From a virus, in IMG/VR virus record IMGVR_UViG_3300005918_001140, positions 1 to 23,816 of that record: a DNA stretch of 23,816 bases; one strand, given 5' to 3'. Positions within the stretch are counted from its first letter, which is position 1, and each line of letters opens with the position of its first letter. Of the stretch, positions 1 through 5,545 are shown piece after piece. The position numbers were made by a program, and so were the translations under genes. The notes below the pieces were generated by a model that saw only the letters and a list, made by a program, of their open reading frames with translations, had not been told where the DNA came from and searched no databases.

Positions 1-215
1 GATTCTGAATTATTACCATGTGGATCAGGCTCATACCATTTGCCGTTCGAGTCAGAATTATACCAAGCTTTTGTGAAACCAAATTTACTGCGCCATTCAT
101 TAACCCTACCTATACAGCATTCAGTAAATTTCTTTGGGTTAATTGCTACGATATACCAGCCACATTCTTTTGGTATTTCATCTTTAACAGATTTCCATTC
201 TATATGCTTTACCAT
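1..215 (-). CDS. Hypothetical small phage protein (DUF551-like), C-terminus cut by window edge
   Basis: The minus strand opens with ATG at 215 behind a GGAGA ribosome site (221-225, 5-base spacer) and stays open to the window edge, so 71 codons are visible and the stop is missing. The protein begins MVKHIEWKSVKDEIPKECGW and is rich in Trp (five in about 65 residues). The W-x-S-V-x-D-x-x-P opening followed by a GWY strand resembles small phage DUF551-type proteins, whose function is unknown. The start lies inside the end of the preceding 29-codon reading frame, which suggests coupled translation as the last visible gene of the leftward unit. The reading frame is well supported; the family is only a resemblance. 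Confidence 0.6.
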   Translation of the reverse strand, partial: MVKHIEWKSVKDEIPKECGWYIVAINPKKFTECCIGRVNEWRSKFGFTKAWYNSDSNGKWYEPDPHGNNSE

Positions 216-298
216 AATACTCTCCTTGACTTTAATAGGTCTTCTTTATATGTGATACATCCACCTGAACTATTTACTGGAATTGGTAGTTTACTCAT
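209..298 (-). CDS. Possible 29-aa coupled peptide
   Basis: A short frame (begins MSKLPIPVNSSGGCITYKED, ends RRVLW) starts at an ATG overlapping the stop of the upstream HAD gene by one base (TAATG) and ends just inside the start of the next gene (ATGGTAA). It fills a gap of about 80 bases that would otherwise be empty in a densely packed operon. A GGAGA lies about 10 bases upstream of its ATG. No domain is recognisable. It could be a real peptide or just a translational bridge coupling the flanking genes. Confidence 0.4.
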   Translation of the reverse strand: MSKLPIPVNSSGGCITYKEDLLKSRRVLW

Positions 299-765
299 TA
301 GTATAAGTTCTCCATTTGAACTGCTTTGTAGCCAGCTTTACGAAAGGCTTTGATGTTGTGTGGACTATCATCAAAACATATTTCAATATCATATTTAGTT
401 TCTAATACTTTAAGAACTGAAACTTTCCAAGCTGAATGTGATTGAGAAATATTTGGTTTCAGAACTAATGTGCAATTATGTTCACTTTTAACATCGAACA
501 TTGTCAACTTCTCATTACTACTGAACCAGTCAATCGTTTCACGTAGATATCTTAAAGGTCTACCAGAAAGGAATAAGATGTGCCTACCACCAAACACATA
601 TGAATTTACTAGGCGTAGAAGCCATTCATTGACAGGGAAATCTGCTATATTCTCATGATATCCCTCTTCATCCATCTTCCCATTAGTAAAATATTTAAGT
701 TGCCATGCGTATGAATCCGCAAACACTCCATCGATATCCATAACTATTAATTTTTGCTTTGTCAT
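298..765 (-). CDS. HAD-superfamily phosphatase
   Basis: A 155-residue protein with the haloacid dehalogenase motifs in order: motif I DIDGV (nucleophile Asp10, acid Asp12), motif II SGRP (Ser67), a lysine at about 114 as the motif III candidate, and motif IV FDDSPHN (Asp132/Asp133). The size and the D-x-D-G-V...SGR layout resemble compact phage phosphatases, including the 3'-phosphatase half of T4-type polynucleotide kinase, so a nucleotide or DNA 3'-end substrate is plausible but not shown. The start overlaps the upstream stop (TAATG) and has GAGGAATTTTA before it. It is the second gene of the unit driven by the promoter at 958-993. A second small HAD protein lies at 3783-4091. Confidence 0.8.
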   Translation of the reverse strand: MTKQKLIVMDIDGVFADSYAWQLKYFTNGKMDEEGYHENIADFPVNEWLLRLVNSYVFGGRHILFLSGRPLRYLRETIDWFSSNEKLTMFDVKSEHNCTLVLKPNISQSHSAWKVSVLKVLETKYDIEICFDDSPHNIKAFRKAGYKAVQMENLY

Positions 766-944
766 TAAAATTCCTCGTTATGCATGTTATATTCGCTCTC
801 TGTAATCTTTTGCCATGATGCAAGGATGCAATTTGTTTCATCCATCCATTCAAGACTTAATGGGTGTGTATCTATGAGCTTATTCTTAGGAACAAATCTA
901 CCATATGGATTCATTGCCATGTAGCTTATGAAAAAATATTTCAT
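765..944 (-). CDS. Hypothetical 59-aa protein, first gene of its transcription unit
   Basis: This is the promoter-proximal gene. The ribosome site GGAGG is followed by TA and two consecutive ATGs; the second (944) has the better 5-base spacing and is chosen, giving MKYFFISYMAMNPYGRFVPK. The protein has a YMAMNPYGRF segment and a Trp-rich C-terminal half (SLEWMDETNCILASWQKITE). Small phage proteins of this style, thought to be modulators, are common, but I recognise no family. The stop overlaps the following HAD start. The upstream leader is almost identical to that of the gene at 2839-3030. Confidence 0.7.
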   Translation of the reverse strand: MKYFFISYMAMNPYGRFVPKNKLIDTHPLSLEWMDETNCILASWQKITESEYNMHNEEF

Positions 945-957
945 CATTACCTCCAAT

Positions 958-993
958 TGATTATATTATATAACAAACCATTACATCTGTCAA
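958..993 (-). promoter_or_regulatory. Sigma70-type promoter P1
   Basis: On the minus strand a perfect TTGACA (988-993) is separated by 17 bases from a perfect TATAAT (965-970). Transcription would begin near 958 and give a leader of roughly 15 bases carrying GGAGG. The -10 box, leader and ribosome site are shared almost base for base with promoter P2 at 3043-3080. It serves the unit 944 to 1 and follows directly after the terminator at 1009-1086. Confidence 0.88.
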
Positions 994-1008
994 TATTAAT
1001 CTTAATAT

Positions 1009-1086
1009 AAAAAAATCACTGATGATTCTCACTCCGAAATTACCATATAACCTTACGTAATAAACGGAATCATCAGTGATTTTATA
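1009..1086 (-). terminator. Rho-independent terminator with a long loop
   Basis: A perfect 17-base inverted repeat (arms 1012-1028 and 1067-1083, core ATCACTGATGATTC) encloses a 38-base loop. In the minus direction it is followed by a run of seven Ts, as expected for a terminator closing the leftward unit from promoter P2. In the plus direction it is followed by TTTTATATT. The 38-base loop is long and contains the palindrome TTACGTAA, so an inner structure is possible. The remaining unannotated sequence between about 1087 and 1162 shows nothing I can identify. Confidence 0.72.
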
Positions 1087-1162
1087 TTAAATTTTTGATT
1101 AGAATTATAGACTCATAATCTACAAAACTATCATTATAATAGTCGGTTCCATGTTAATCACC

Positions 1163-1249
1163 CTACCCTTTGGAGATATTAGTTGTTGTTTGTCGAAAGG
1201 CACATTGTGAGTAAACCCCACAAACAACGAGTATATAAAATAAGTTCAT
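1163..1249 (-). CDS. Possible 28-aa hydrophobic peptide
   Basis: A short frame begins at ATG 1249 (MNLFYILVVCGVYSQCAFRQ) with AAGGAAG four to five bases upstream, which matches the phage's ribosome-site style. The first 14 residues are hydrophobic and could be a membrane segment; Cys10 is not in a proper lipobox because residue 9 is Val. It lies between the 71-codon gene and the terminator, in an otherwise gene-free stretch of about 330 bases. A further 10-codon frame with GGGTGA before it follows at about 1152-1120 and is not listed. Support is limited to position and ribosome site. Confidence 0.3.
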   Translation of the reverse strand: MNLFYILVVCGVYSQCAFRQTTTNISKG

Positions 1250-1290
1250 GTCTTCCTTTTCCTGCAATGAAATCAGAATACACTCACCCT

Positions 1291-1506
1291 TTATGGTTCA
1301 TATTTCAAAGTCAGTATAGGATTGGCTAACCACTTCTTAGCAAGCTCAATCGCACGTTTCTCTGTAGCAACGTGACCATCACATTTTGCTGGCCAGAATG
1401 TCATGCGTTTTGAATGAGGGCAACGTCTAAGGAAATAATATCGTATTCTCCAAGGTCGTTTCATACCTTCTTTATAGCCATATTCCTTTTCACTATTCCT
1501 AATCAT
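1291..1506 (-). CDS. Hypothetical basic protein, 71 aa
   Basis: The frame encodes a small, strongly basic, aromatic protein: a core of KRPWRIRYYFLRRCPHSKR, then a possible helix at about residues 48-60 (EKRAIELAKKWL). No family is recognised. The ATG at 1506 overlaps the stop of the preceding 24-codon frame (ATGA) but has no convincing ribosome site, and the next in-frame ATG (residue 15) has AGAAGG too close to it. Expression therefore probably depends on coupling to, or frameshifting from, the upstream frame, which contains a slippery A8-G run (see findings). The protein may really be longer at its N-terminus. Confidence 0.6.
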   Translation of the reverse strand: MIRNSEKEYGYKEGMKRPWRIRYYFLRRCPHSKRMTFWPAKCDGHVATEKRAIELAKKWLANPILTLKYEP

Positions 1507-1577
1507 AACTTTGACTTTTTTTTAGCATCATCAAGAATACTTATATGATGTCCAATTTTACCAATTTTTATTCCCAT
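1503..1577 (-). CDS. Short 24-aa frame ending at a slippery A8G run
   Basis: ATG at 1577 follows AAGGTGA with a good spacer and lies inside the end of the zinc-binding gene. The frame encodes MGIKIGKIGHHISILDDAKK and ends at TGA overlapping the next ATG. Near its end the zero frame reads GCT AAA AAA AAG, which contains the A-AAA-AAG heptamer used by E. coli dnaX for -1 frameshifting. A -1 shift there opens directly into the 71-codon gene, giving a 95-residue product. It could be a genuine mini-gene, the N-terminal part of a frameshifted gene, or the result of a one-base homopolymer error. Confidence 0.45.
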   Translation of the reverse strand: MGIKIGKIGHHISILDDAKKKSKL

Positions 1578-1816
1578 GTCTTCACCTTAACATCACTTGT
1601 AGACAATTTCCACTTACTTTCAACAGGCTCAATTCGTGGATGTATAGCAATTTTACATATTCCGCAAGGTGGATGATTAAGAGCCTTGTCGTGATGTTCA
1701 CAGTTAGCACAGCATTTCATAGCCTCAATCTGCGATTTCATAGCCTCAATCTGCGATTTTAAAGTTTCGACTTCTACCTGTAATCGATATACATGCGCTT
1801 CGGCTTTAGTTGTCAT
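1568..1816 (-). CDS. Coiled-coil protein with two Cys pairs (probable zinc binding)
   Basis: The start chosen is the ATG at 1816 (MTTKAEAHVYRLQVEVETLK), which overlaps the end of thyX; an upstream TTG-initiated extension is less likely because it lies wholly within thyX. Residues of about 8-33 form a coiled coil that includes an exact heptad duplication, KSQIEAM twice, encoded by a perfect 21-base tandem repeat. It is followed by CANC...CGIC, two CxxC pairs 15 residues apart with nearby His, typical of a small zinc ribbon. This would be a small oligomeric metal-binding protein of unknown role. Sliding of the 21-base repeat would change coiled-coil length in whole heptads. Confidence 0.65.
   Translation of the reverse strand: MTTKAEAHVYRLQVEVETLKSQIEAMKSQIEAMKCCANCEHHDKALNHPPCGICKIAIHPRIEPVESKWKLSTSDVKVKTWE
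1718..1759. repeat. 21-bp perfect tandem repeat, two copies
   Basis: Two identical 21-base units sit head to tail (1718-1738 and 1739-1759) inside the coiled-coil gene and encode the heptad KSQIEAM twice. The exact identity points to recent slippage duplication. Confidence 0.9.
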
Positions 1817-2837
1817 AATCAATTTCACCAAAATGGCGAGCCACACAACCATCCAAGTCTTCGAAATAGCACATTTTCAGATATTCAGTTGACCGACCAC
1901 CCTTGATTTTATCCTTTATAAGTTCTTTCAAATGTGCATCACGATACATTTTAATTTCTTGGCGTAAACTTTCACTAACCACTTTCTCATTATTTTTTGC
2001 GTTACCTTTACTTCCAATGAACGCTTTAATTTGTTCAATTAGCTCTAACCGAATAGGAAAATCATAATTCCTTTCATTGTCACTAGCACTGCCAATTTCA
2101 ATTTCTTTATTCATTCCATATGCATGAATATTGAGAAATTTTTCAATCTTTTCAACAGTCATCCGATTGTCAATAATCTTTAATAGGTTTCTAATATATG
2201 GAACTCTACAAACTTCAGATTTAACCAAAGATGCAAGTCTTATAATTTCTGGGTGTGCATGATTATTCATTCTCAATGCGAGGAAGTTAATAAGGCTTCT
2301 GAAATTAATAGTCCAAATCATTTTGCTTCTGAAATTCTCAACGATTAAATATTTGTAGCAATCTGCTGGAATCCCAATCGACTTAGCCCACTTCATAGTT
2401 TGAAGAGAAGTAAAGTCAAGCCCATGCATTCTAGTTAGGAATTCACGCCATATTTCGGAATTTATATTATCTGGCTTTTCTGGTATAACAAAGTTCTCTA
2501 CATTTGTTGATATAACTTCTTCGAAGCTTGCTGGTGAAATATTTAAGTCACCGTAGCTAGTTAAAGTATCTAATAATTTGGAACAGGAATATCTAGTAGA
2601 TTTTACAGTTGGACTAGCCATTCTATGTCTAGCCAATTGCTGTAAAATTGCTCTTGAGAAACCGCTTAATGTAAAGTTCAATGTAATGTGTTCTGAAACA
2701 CTTTCATGCTTCCATAAACCAACTACCTTATTCACGATTTCCATTGTAGGGTTATCTATATTATATGGTATCCCAACTGCTTTAACAATGACCTTAGATG
2801 GGGGAAAGTGATTTAATTCAACTTTAATATACTTCAT
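1806..2837 (-). CDS. thyX: Flavin-dependent thymidylate synthase ThyX, C-terminally extended
   Basis: ThyX makes dTMP from dUMP using methylene-tetrahydrofolate, FAD and NADPH. The protein shows the family signature RHR-x7-S with RHR at 70-72 and S80 then R82-Y83, the upstream HESVSEH segment (44-50) and a later NFRSLINFLALR stretch that fits the substrate-binding R-S-x-x-x-F-x-x-x-R region. At 343 residues it is about 100 longer than typical bacterial ThyX; the extra C-terminal part (about 240-343) is lysine-rich and helical with no domain I recognise. The start at 2837 has AGAAGG upstream. It is the second gene after promoter P2 and complements the dUTPase and reductase encoded further upstream. 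Confidence 0.92.
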   Translation of the reverse strand: MKYIKVELNHFPPSKVIVKAVGIPYNIDNPTMEIVNKVVGLWKHESVSEHITLNFTLSGFSRAILQQLARHRMASPTVKSTRYSCSKLLDTLTSYGDLNISPASFEEVISTNVENFVIPEKPDNINSEIWREFLTRMHGLDFTSLQTMKWAKSIGIPADCYKYLIVENFRSKMIWTINFRSLINFLALRMNNHAHPEIIRLASLVKSEVCRVPYIRNLLKIIDNRMTVEKIEKFLNIHAYGMNKEIEIGSASDNERNYDFPIRLELIEQIKAFIGSKGNAKNNEKVVSESLRQEIKMYRDAHLKELIKDKIKGGRSTEYLKMCYFEDLDGCVARHFGEIDYDN

Positions 2838-2838
2838 T

Positions 2839-3030
2839 TTAACCTTCTATATGACTTTTGAGAGTTGCAATTAATTCTTCGTAGCTTCCACTAAGAGCCT
2901 TTGTTCTAACTACTTCAATTTCATCGTTAGCCCATCCCTCTCTTTTTGCCTGACGTTTGAATTTGACTAGAAGTGAATATGCGTTTCCACCATCATGTAA
3001 ATCTCCTGTAAAATCTTTTAATTTTTTCAT
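2839..3030 (-). CDS. Hypothetical 63-aa protein, first gene after promoter P2
   Basis: The start is the second of two adjacent ATGs (3030), 5 bases from GGAGG, the same arrangement as the gene at 765-944. The product, MKKLKDFTGDLHDGGNAYSL onward, has a G-N-A-Y-x-L-L helix, then REGWANDEIE and a SGSYEELIATL ending. This matches the general pattern of a widespread family of small phage and bacterial proteins (helix, 'G-x-x-x-E-E-I', 'SGDYD-x-L-L-x-T'), which has no assigned function. It ends 1 base before the thyX start and shares its ribosome-site region. Confidence 0.72.
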   Translation of the reverse strand: MKKLKDFTGDLHDGGNAYSLLVKFKRQAKREGWANDEIEVVRTKALSGSYEELIATLKSHIEG

Positions 3031-3042
3031 CATTACCTCCAA

Positions 3043-3080
3043 TTGATTATATTATATAACAAACCATAACATTATGTCAA
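3043..3080 (-). promoter_or_regulatory. Sigma70-type promoter P2
   Basis: Minus-strand TTGACA (3075-3080) and TATAAT (3051-3056) are spaced by 18 bases. From GGTTTGTTATATAATATAAT through the ribosome site and ATGATGAA the sequence is the same as in P1. It drives 2839-3030, thyX and the small genes downstream as far as the terminator at 1009-1086. Confidence 0.88.
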
Positions 3081-3091
3081 CATTTATTTAT

Positions 3092-3122
3092 AAAAAAAAT
3101 GACACCATTACTGATGCCACCT
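3092..3122 (-). terminator. Rho-independent terminator
   Basis: In the minus direction a seven-pair stem (TGGCATC with GGTGTCA, two G-U pairs) closes over AGTAAT and is followed by eight Ts. It ends the unit containing the methyltransferase at 3145-3768, immediately before promoter P2. A small palindrome ATCCCAATGGGAT (3133-3145) lies between the gene and this terminator and may add to pausing. Confidence 0.72.
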
Positions 3123-3144
3123 TTTACGAAATATCCCAATGGGA

Positions 3145-3768
3145 TTATTTTATACTTAAAACAAAATTTACCCAACCACAATCATTTGCAAATTTATTCT
3201 TAGATATAGCAATTCGATAGTTCTTTGTATGATTGATAAATCCAGCATCTTTGAAAATCTTAGTCCATTTTTCATCAGAAAAGCAAGATATGTGTGTTGG
3301 GTCGTCACCTTCTCTTGGAACTTCTGGACCTTCTCCAACGGTGCTTATATAAAGGATTGCGCCAGATTTCATAACACGCTTTATTTCAGCAAGTTCTTCC
3401 ATGATATCTTCTTCTGGGATATGCTCAATTACTTGACTCATGTGAACGAAATTGAACTTTGAATCATTGAATGGAATTTTATTATTTTCAATAACAGCCA
3501 TTCTATCTTTAACCTTGGTGAATTTGGTATTGTCTATATACCACTGAGATACATCACAACCAAACATTTCTAGCCCATTCTTGCGGAATAGCTCACAGTA
3601 GCTACCAGTAGCACAGCCAACATCAAGAGATATTGAGTCTTTTACAATGATATTCCCAAATACTTCATTGAGGAAATTCATATATTCCTCATGCCAACCA
3701 CCAACTGAATTCATATCGAATCCCTTATCATCTTTACAATATTCGTGATACTCTTTTCCATACTTCAT
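3145..3768 (-). CDS. Class I SAM-dependent methyltransferase
   Basis: The 207-residue protein has a Rossmann SAM-binding motif I, LDVGCATGSY (49-58), an acidic strand-2 end (FGCDVS), the 'DSKFNFVHMSQVIEHI' motif IV/post region, and the 'KSGAILYIST' strand-5 pattern of Methyltransf_11/25-type enzymes. The ATG at 3768 is chosen because AAGGAAG lies 8 bases upstream; an upstream TTG would start before the ribosome site. Substrate is unknown; such enzymes commonly methylate sugars or small molecules. Its N-terminal block (YGKEYHEYCKDD...GGWHEEY) closely parallels that of the methyltransferase at 22122-22952, so the two appear paralogous. It lies one gene upstream of promoter P2 and is cotranscribed with the small HAD gene. 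Confidence 0.85.
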   Translation of the reverse strand: MKYGKEYHEYCKDDKGFDMNSVGGWHEEYMNFLNEVFGNIIVKDSISLDVGCATGSYCELFRKNGLEMFGCDVSQWYIDNTKFTKVKDRMAVIENNKIPFNDSKFNFVHMSQVIEHIPEEDIMEELAEIKRVMKSGAILYISTVGEGPEVPREGDDPTHISCFSDEKWTKIFKDAGFINHTKNYRIAISKNKFANDCGWVNFVLSIK

Positions 3769-3782
3769 TTTAAATACTTCCT

Positions 3783-4091
3783 TTACCAAACTTCGTTGGT
3801 TCTTCTTCTATCCAAATAAATTACACCATCGTCATGTAGGGTTCTTGGAGACTGAACATTGAAAATGATGTTAAATTCTACACCAAGGCTTTTCAATTCG
3901 GCAACTAATGTTTCCTGAGTTCTTTCAATACTCCATTCCTTGCCTTTATCTTGTCCTCCTCGCATTGTAATAAATATCAATGTATCACCTTTTCGGCTAA
4001 GTTCCAAGATTTTATCCCTAGCACCATCAATCCATTCATTTGTATGATACTCAAAAACAGTTCCATCTATATCAAATATGTGTGTAGCCAA
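3783..4091 (-). CDS. Small HAD-like phosphatase with TTG start
   Basis: The only suitable start is TTG at 4091, six bases after AGGAG, giving MATHIFDIDGTVFEYHTNEW. The 102-residue protein has motif I DIDGT (Asp8, Asp10), motif II-like FITMRGGQDK and a YLDRRR ending. This matches minimal HAD proteins without a cap domain, such as those near sugar or capsule genes; a classical DD motif IV is not obvious, as only the single Asp in YLDRR is seen. Substrate is unknown. It is followed 14 bases later by the methyltransferase. A terminator hairpin lies directly upstream of its ribosome site, so transcription must read through or be attenuated there. Confidence 0.72.
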   Translation of the reverse strand: MATHIFDIDGTVFEYHTNEWIDGARDKILELSRKGDTLIFITMRGGQDKGKEWSIERTQETLVAELKSLGVEFNIIFNVQSPRTLHDDGVIYLDRRRTNEVW

Positions 4092-4104
4092 GATTAGCTC
4101 CTAT

Positions 4105-4144
4105 AAAAAAAATCCTCCCAAAATAAATGAGAGGATTTTTTTTT
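4105..4144. terminator. Bidirectional rho-independent terminator or attenuator
   Basis: A stem of TCCTC with GAGGA, extended by A-tracts and T-tracts on both sides (eight As, nine Ts), encloses about 13 bases. It would work on either strand. On the minus strand it sits just before the AGGAG of the small HAD gene, with no promoter visible between them. Confidence 0.78.
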
Positions 4145-4152
4145 GTTTTACA

Positions 4153-4311
4153 TCATTTTGGTGAAAGCATTCGATATACTTTCATTACTTTTTCAAGTTC
4201 CAGTGTGGCAACTCTAACCTTTCTGTGACCAGATTTGGTATTTGTATCAATACCACTTCCGATAGTTTCAAGTAATTCTTTAATTTTAGCAATTGCTTCA
4301 TTTAGTTCCAT
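4153..4311 (-). CDS. Hypothetical 52-aa helical protein
   Basis: ATG at 4311 is preceded by GGAGAAGAAGAA. The protein begins MELNEAIAKIKELLETIGSG and ends in VRVATLELEKVMKVYRMLSP. Two amphipathic helices flank a basic NTKSGHRK turn. This layout (short helix, KSGHRKVR turn, ELEK helix) resembles small phage proteins of unknown, perhaps nucleic-acid-associated, role. It lies between the repeat-rich gene and the terminator at 4105-4144. Confidence 0.62.
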   Translation of the reverse strand: MELNEAIAKIKELLETIGSGIDTNTKSGHRKVRVATLELEKVMKVYRMLSPK

Positions 4312-4344
4312 TTCTTCTTCTCCAATGTTTAAATTTTAAATCGT

Positions 4345-4830
4345 TTATGAGTCTAGGTCATCTAGGTCAAGTCCGTCAAGGTCATCTGATTTAGAAGGAG
4401 TTTTTGCTTTGGATTTAATGATCTTAACAGGCTTCTTCTTTTCAGCTTTCTTAACAGGCTTCTTCTTTTCAGCTTTCTTAACAGGCTTCTTCTTTTCAGC
4501 TTTCTTAACAGGGGGCTTAGAAGCTTTCTTTTCAACCTTATTAACAGGTTTTTCGACAGGTTCAGCTTTCTTTTCAACCTTATTAACAGGTTTTTCGACA
4601 GGTTCAGCTTTCTTTTCAACCTTATTAACAGGTTTTTCGACAGGTTCAGCTTTCTTAGCATTTTTAATTTCAAGCTCAAGGAGTTTAATTCTTGCTGTCT
4701 TCGTTGCGATATTGTTCTTGATTTCCTTCTTCTCTTTTTCGAGCTTAATGATTTCTTGTTTAAGTTCATCATTAGTCATCTTGTCGCAACGAGCTTTATA
4801 TGCTTCAATTTCTTTCTTCTTAGTTTCCAT
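4345..4830 (-). CDS. Coiled-coil protein with lysine/proline repeats and acidic tail
   Basis: The start chosen is ATG 4830 (METKKKEIEAYKARCDKMTN), because GGAGG lies 8 bases before it and an earlier ATG overlaps that site. The protein has three parts: a charged coiled coil (about 1-60), a repeat region with three exact copies of a 14-residue unit of the form KAEPVEKPVNKVEK, then three exact copies of a 9-residue KKAEKKKPV unit, and a hyperacidic tail (DDLDGLDLDDLDS). Lysine/alanine/proline repeats resemble histone H1-like or other DNA-condensing tails; the acidic tail recalls partner-binding tails of single-strand DNA-binding proteins. DNA or RNP organisation is therefore a reasonable inference, not a demonstrated function. 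It has its own promoter (4871-4906). Confidence 0.7.
   Translation of the reverse strand: METKKKEIEAYKARCDKMTNDELKQEIIKLEKEKKEIKNNIATKTARIKLLELEIKNAKKAEPVEKPVNKVEKKAEPVEKPVNKVEKKAEPVEKPVNKVEKKASKPPVKKAEKKKPVKKAEKKKPVKKAEKKKPVKIIKSKAKTPSKSDDLDGLDLDDLDS
4424..4504. repeat. Three perfect 27-bp tandem repeats
   Basis: Units 4424-4450, 4451-4477 and 4478-4504 are identical and encode the 9-residue basic unit KKAEKKKPV three times. Perfect identity suggests recent expansion by slippage or recombination. Confidence 0.93.
4523..4648. repeat. Three perfect 42-bp tandem repeats
   Basis: Units 4523-4564, 4565-4606 and 4607-4648 are identical and encode a 14-residue Glu-Pro-Val/Lys unit three times. 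They lie in the same gene as the 27-bp repeats, so two independent repeat families have expanded side by side. Confidence 0.93.
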
Positions 4831-4870
4831 TATAGAAACCTCCATTTGGTTTAATTCATCACATTTGATG

Positions 4871-4906
4871 ATATTCTATACTATCATATTCAAATCACAA
4901 TGTCAA
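4871..4906 (-). promoter_or_regulatory. Sigma70-type promoter of the repeat-protein gene
   Basis: Minus-strand TTGACA (4901-4906), 17-base spacer, TAGTAT (4878-4883). The -35 box overlaps the last codons of the zinc-ribbon gene. The transcript leader of about 40 bases carries GGAGG before ATG 4830. Confidence 0.75.
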
Positions 4907-5103
4907 ATATATTTCTTTATATTTTTTAAAGATATTCTCTCTATTAAATTGCCTAGAACTGCAACTGAACACTCTTTGCATAAATATATATATTCGCCAG
5001 TTTTCAAATCATATGCGTAAACAAGTAAGCTTTTCCCACACCGATTACAAGTATGGGGTTTAAGCGTACCCATGGGTGGAATGTTATTTTCCTGTGCTTC
5101 CAT
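4903..5103 (-). CDS. Small zinc-ribbon protein
   Basis: ATG 5103 (MEAQENNIPPMGTLKPHTCN) overlaps the 3' end of the dUTPase gene and is preceded by GAGGGTGG. The 66-residue protein has one zinc ribbon, CNRCGKSL...CKEC (CxxC, about 20 residues, CxxC), on a beta-hairpin with YVYAYDL and YIYLC strands, then a basic C-terminal helix (RISLKNIKKYI). It may be a nucleic-acid or protein-binding adaptor; no specific role can be read from the sequence. It is the last gene of the reductase-dUTPase unit. Confidence 0.68.
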   Translation of the reverse strand: MEAQENNIPPMGTLKPHTCNRCGKSLLVYAYDLKTGEYIYLCKECSVAVLGNLIERISLKNIKKYI

Positions 5104-5545
5104 AGCCACCCTCACCCCTTTCAGTCTTATCCTTACAGATTGTATCGGACTCGATGATATGAACGTCGTCAGCACCCTCTATAATCATCTGAGCAACTCT
5201 ATCGCCAGCACTAACTAAATAATCTACTTTACTGTGATTAATTAGGATTACGCCAATATCTCCCTGATAGTCGGCATCGACAGTTCCTGGAGCATTTAAT
5301 ACGGTTACACCAAATTTCAAAGCCAATCCCGAACGAGGTCTGATACCAAGACCTACTTTATCATCTTCTGGTTGCCAACATAATCCAGTTTTAACCAAAG
5401 CCCATTCACCAGCAAGGATTTCAACATCTTCAATTGCGTGAAGGTCATATCCCTTGGCTTTCTTAGAGCCTTTTACTGGTATAACTGCTTTATCGTGAAG
5501 TTTTCTGAAATAAATAATATTTCCTGTTAATACATTTCCTGTCAT
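5084..5545 (-). CDS. dut: dUTPase (trimeric, all-beta)
   Basis: dUTPase hydrolyses dUTP to dUMP and pyrophosphate, keeping uracil out of DNA and feeding dUMP to ThyX. All five motifs of the trimeric family are present: I KGYDLHA (31-37), II RPRSGLA (69-75), III GTVDADYQGDIGVIL (87-101) with the catalytic Asp, IV GDRVAQM (114-120), and V RGEGGYGSTG (143-152), the Phe/Gly-rich lid, with Tyr in place of the common Phe. The start is set at ATG 5545 because it forms an ATGA overlap with the stop of the 57-residue gene and gives the usual family length (153 residues). It lies in the same unit as the ribonucleotide reductase. Confidence 0.95.
   Translation of the reverse strand: MTGNVLTGNIIYFRKLHDKAVIPVKGSKKAKGYDLHAIEDVEILAGEWALVKTGLCWQPEDDKVGLGIRPRSGLALKFGVTVLNAPGTVDADYQGDIGVILINHSKVDYLVSAGDRVAQMIIEGADDVHIIESDTICKDKTERGEGGYGSTGK

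Noticed and set aside
1081-1150. Possible tRNA-Met: CTCATAA flanked by AGA/TCT, with GGTTCC downstream
   Set aside because: No seven-pair acceptor stem or D-arm can be formed, the anticodon stem has a mismatch and the T-arm does not pair. Chance resemblance in AT-rich sequence.
1163-1230. Inverted repeat GTTGTTTGT/ACAAACAAC as a terminator
   Set aside because: The nine-pair stem is AU-rich with a 26-base loop and no T-run on either strand.
4424-4648. CRISPR array
   Set aside because: The repeats are contiguous without spacers and lie in one reading frame as whole codons; they are coding tandem repeats.
4409-5020. 203-codon plus-strand frame with Phe/Ser/Thr repeats
   Set aside because: It is the antisense of the lysine-rich repeat gene, has no ribosome site and runs against its promoter. 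The repeats keep the opposite strand open.
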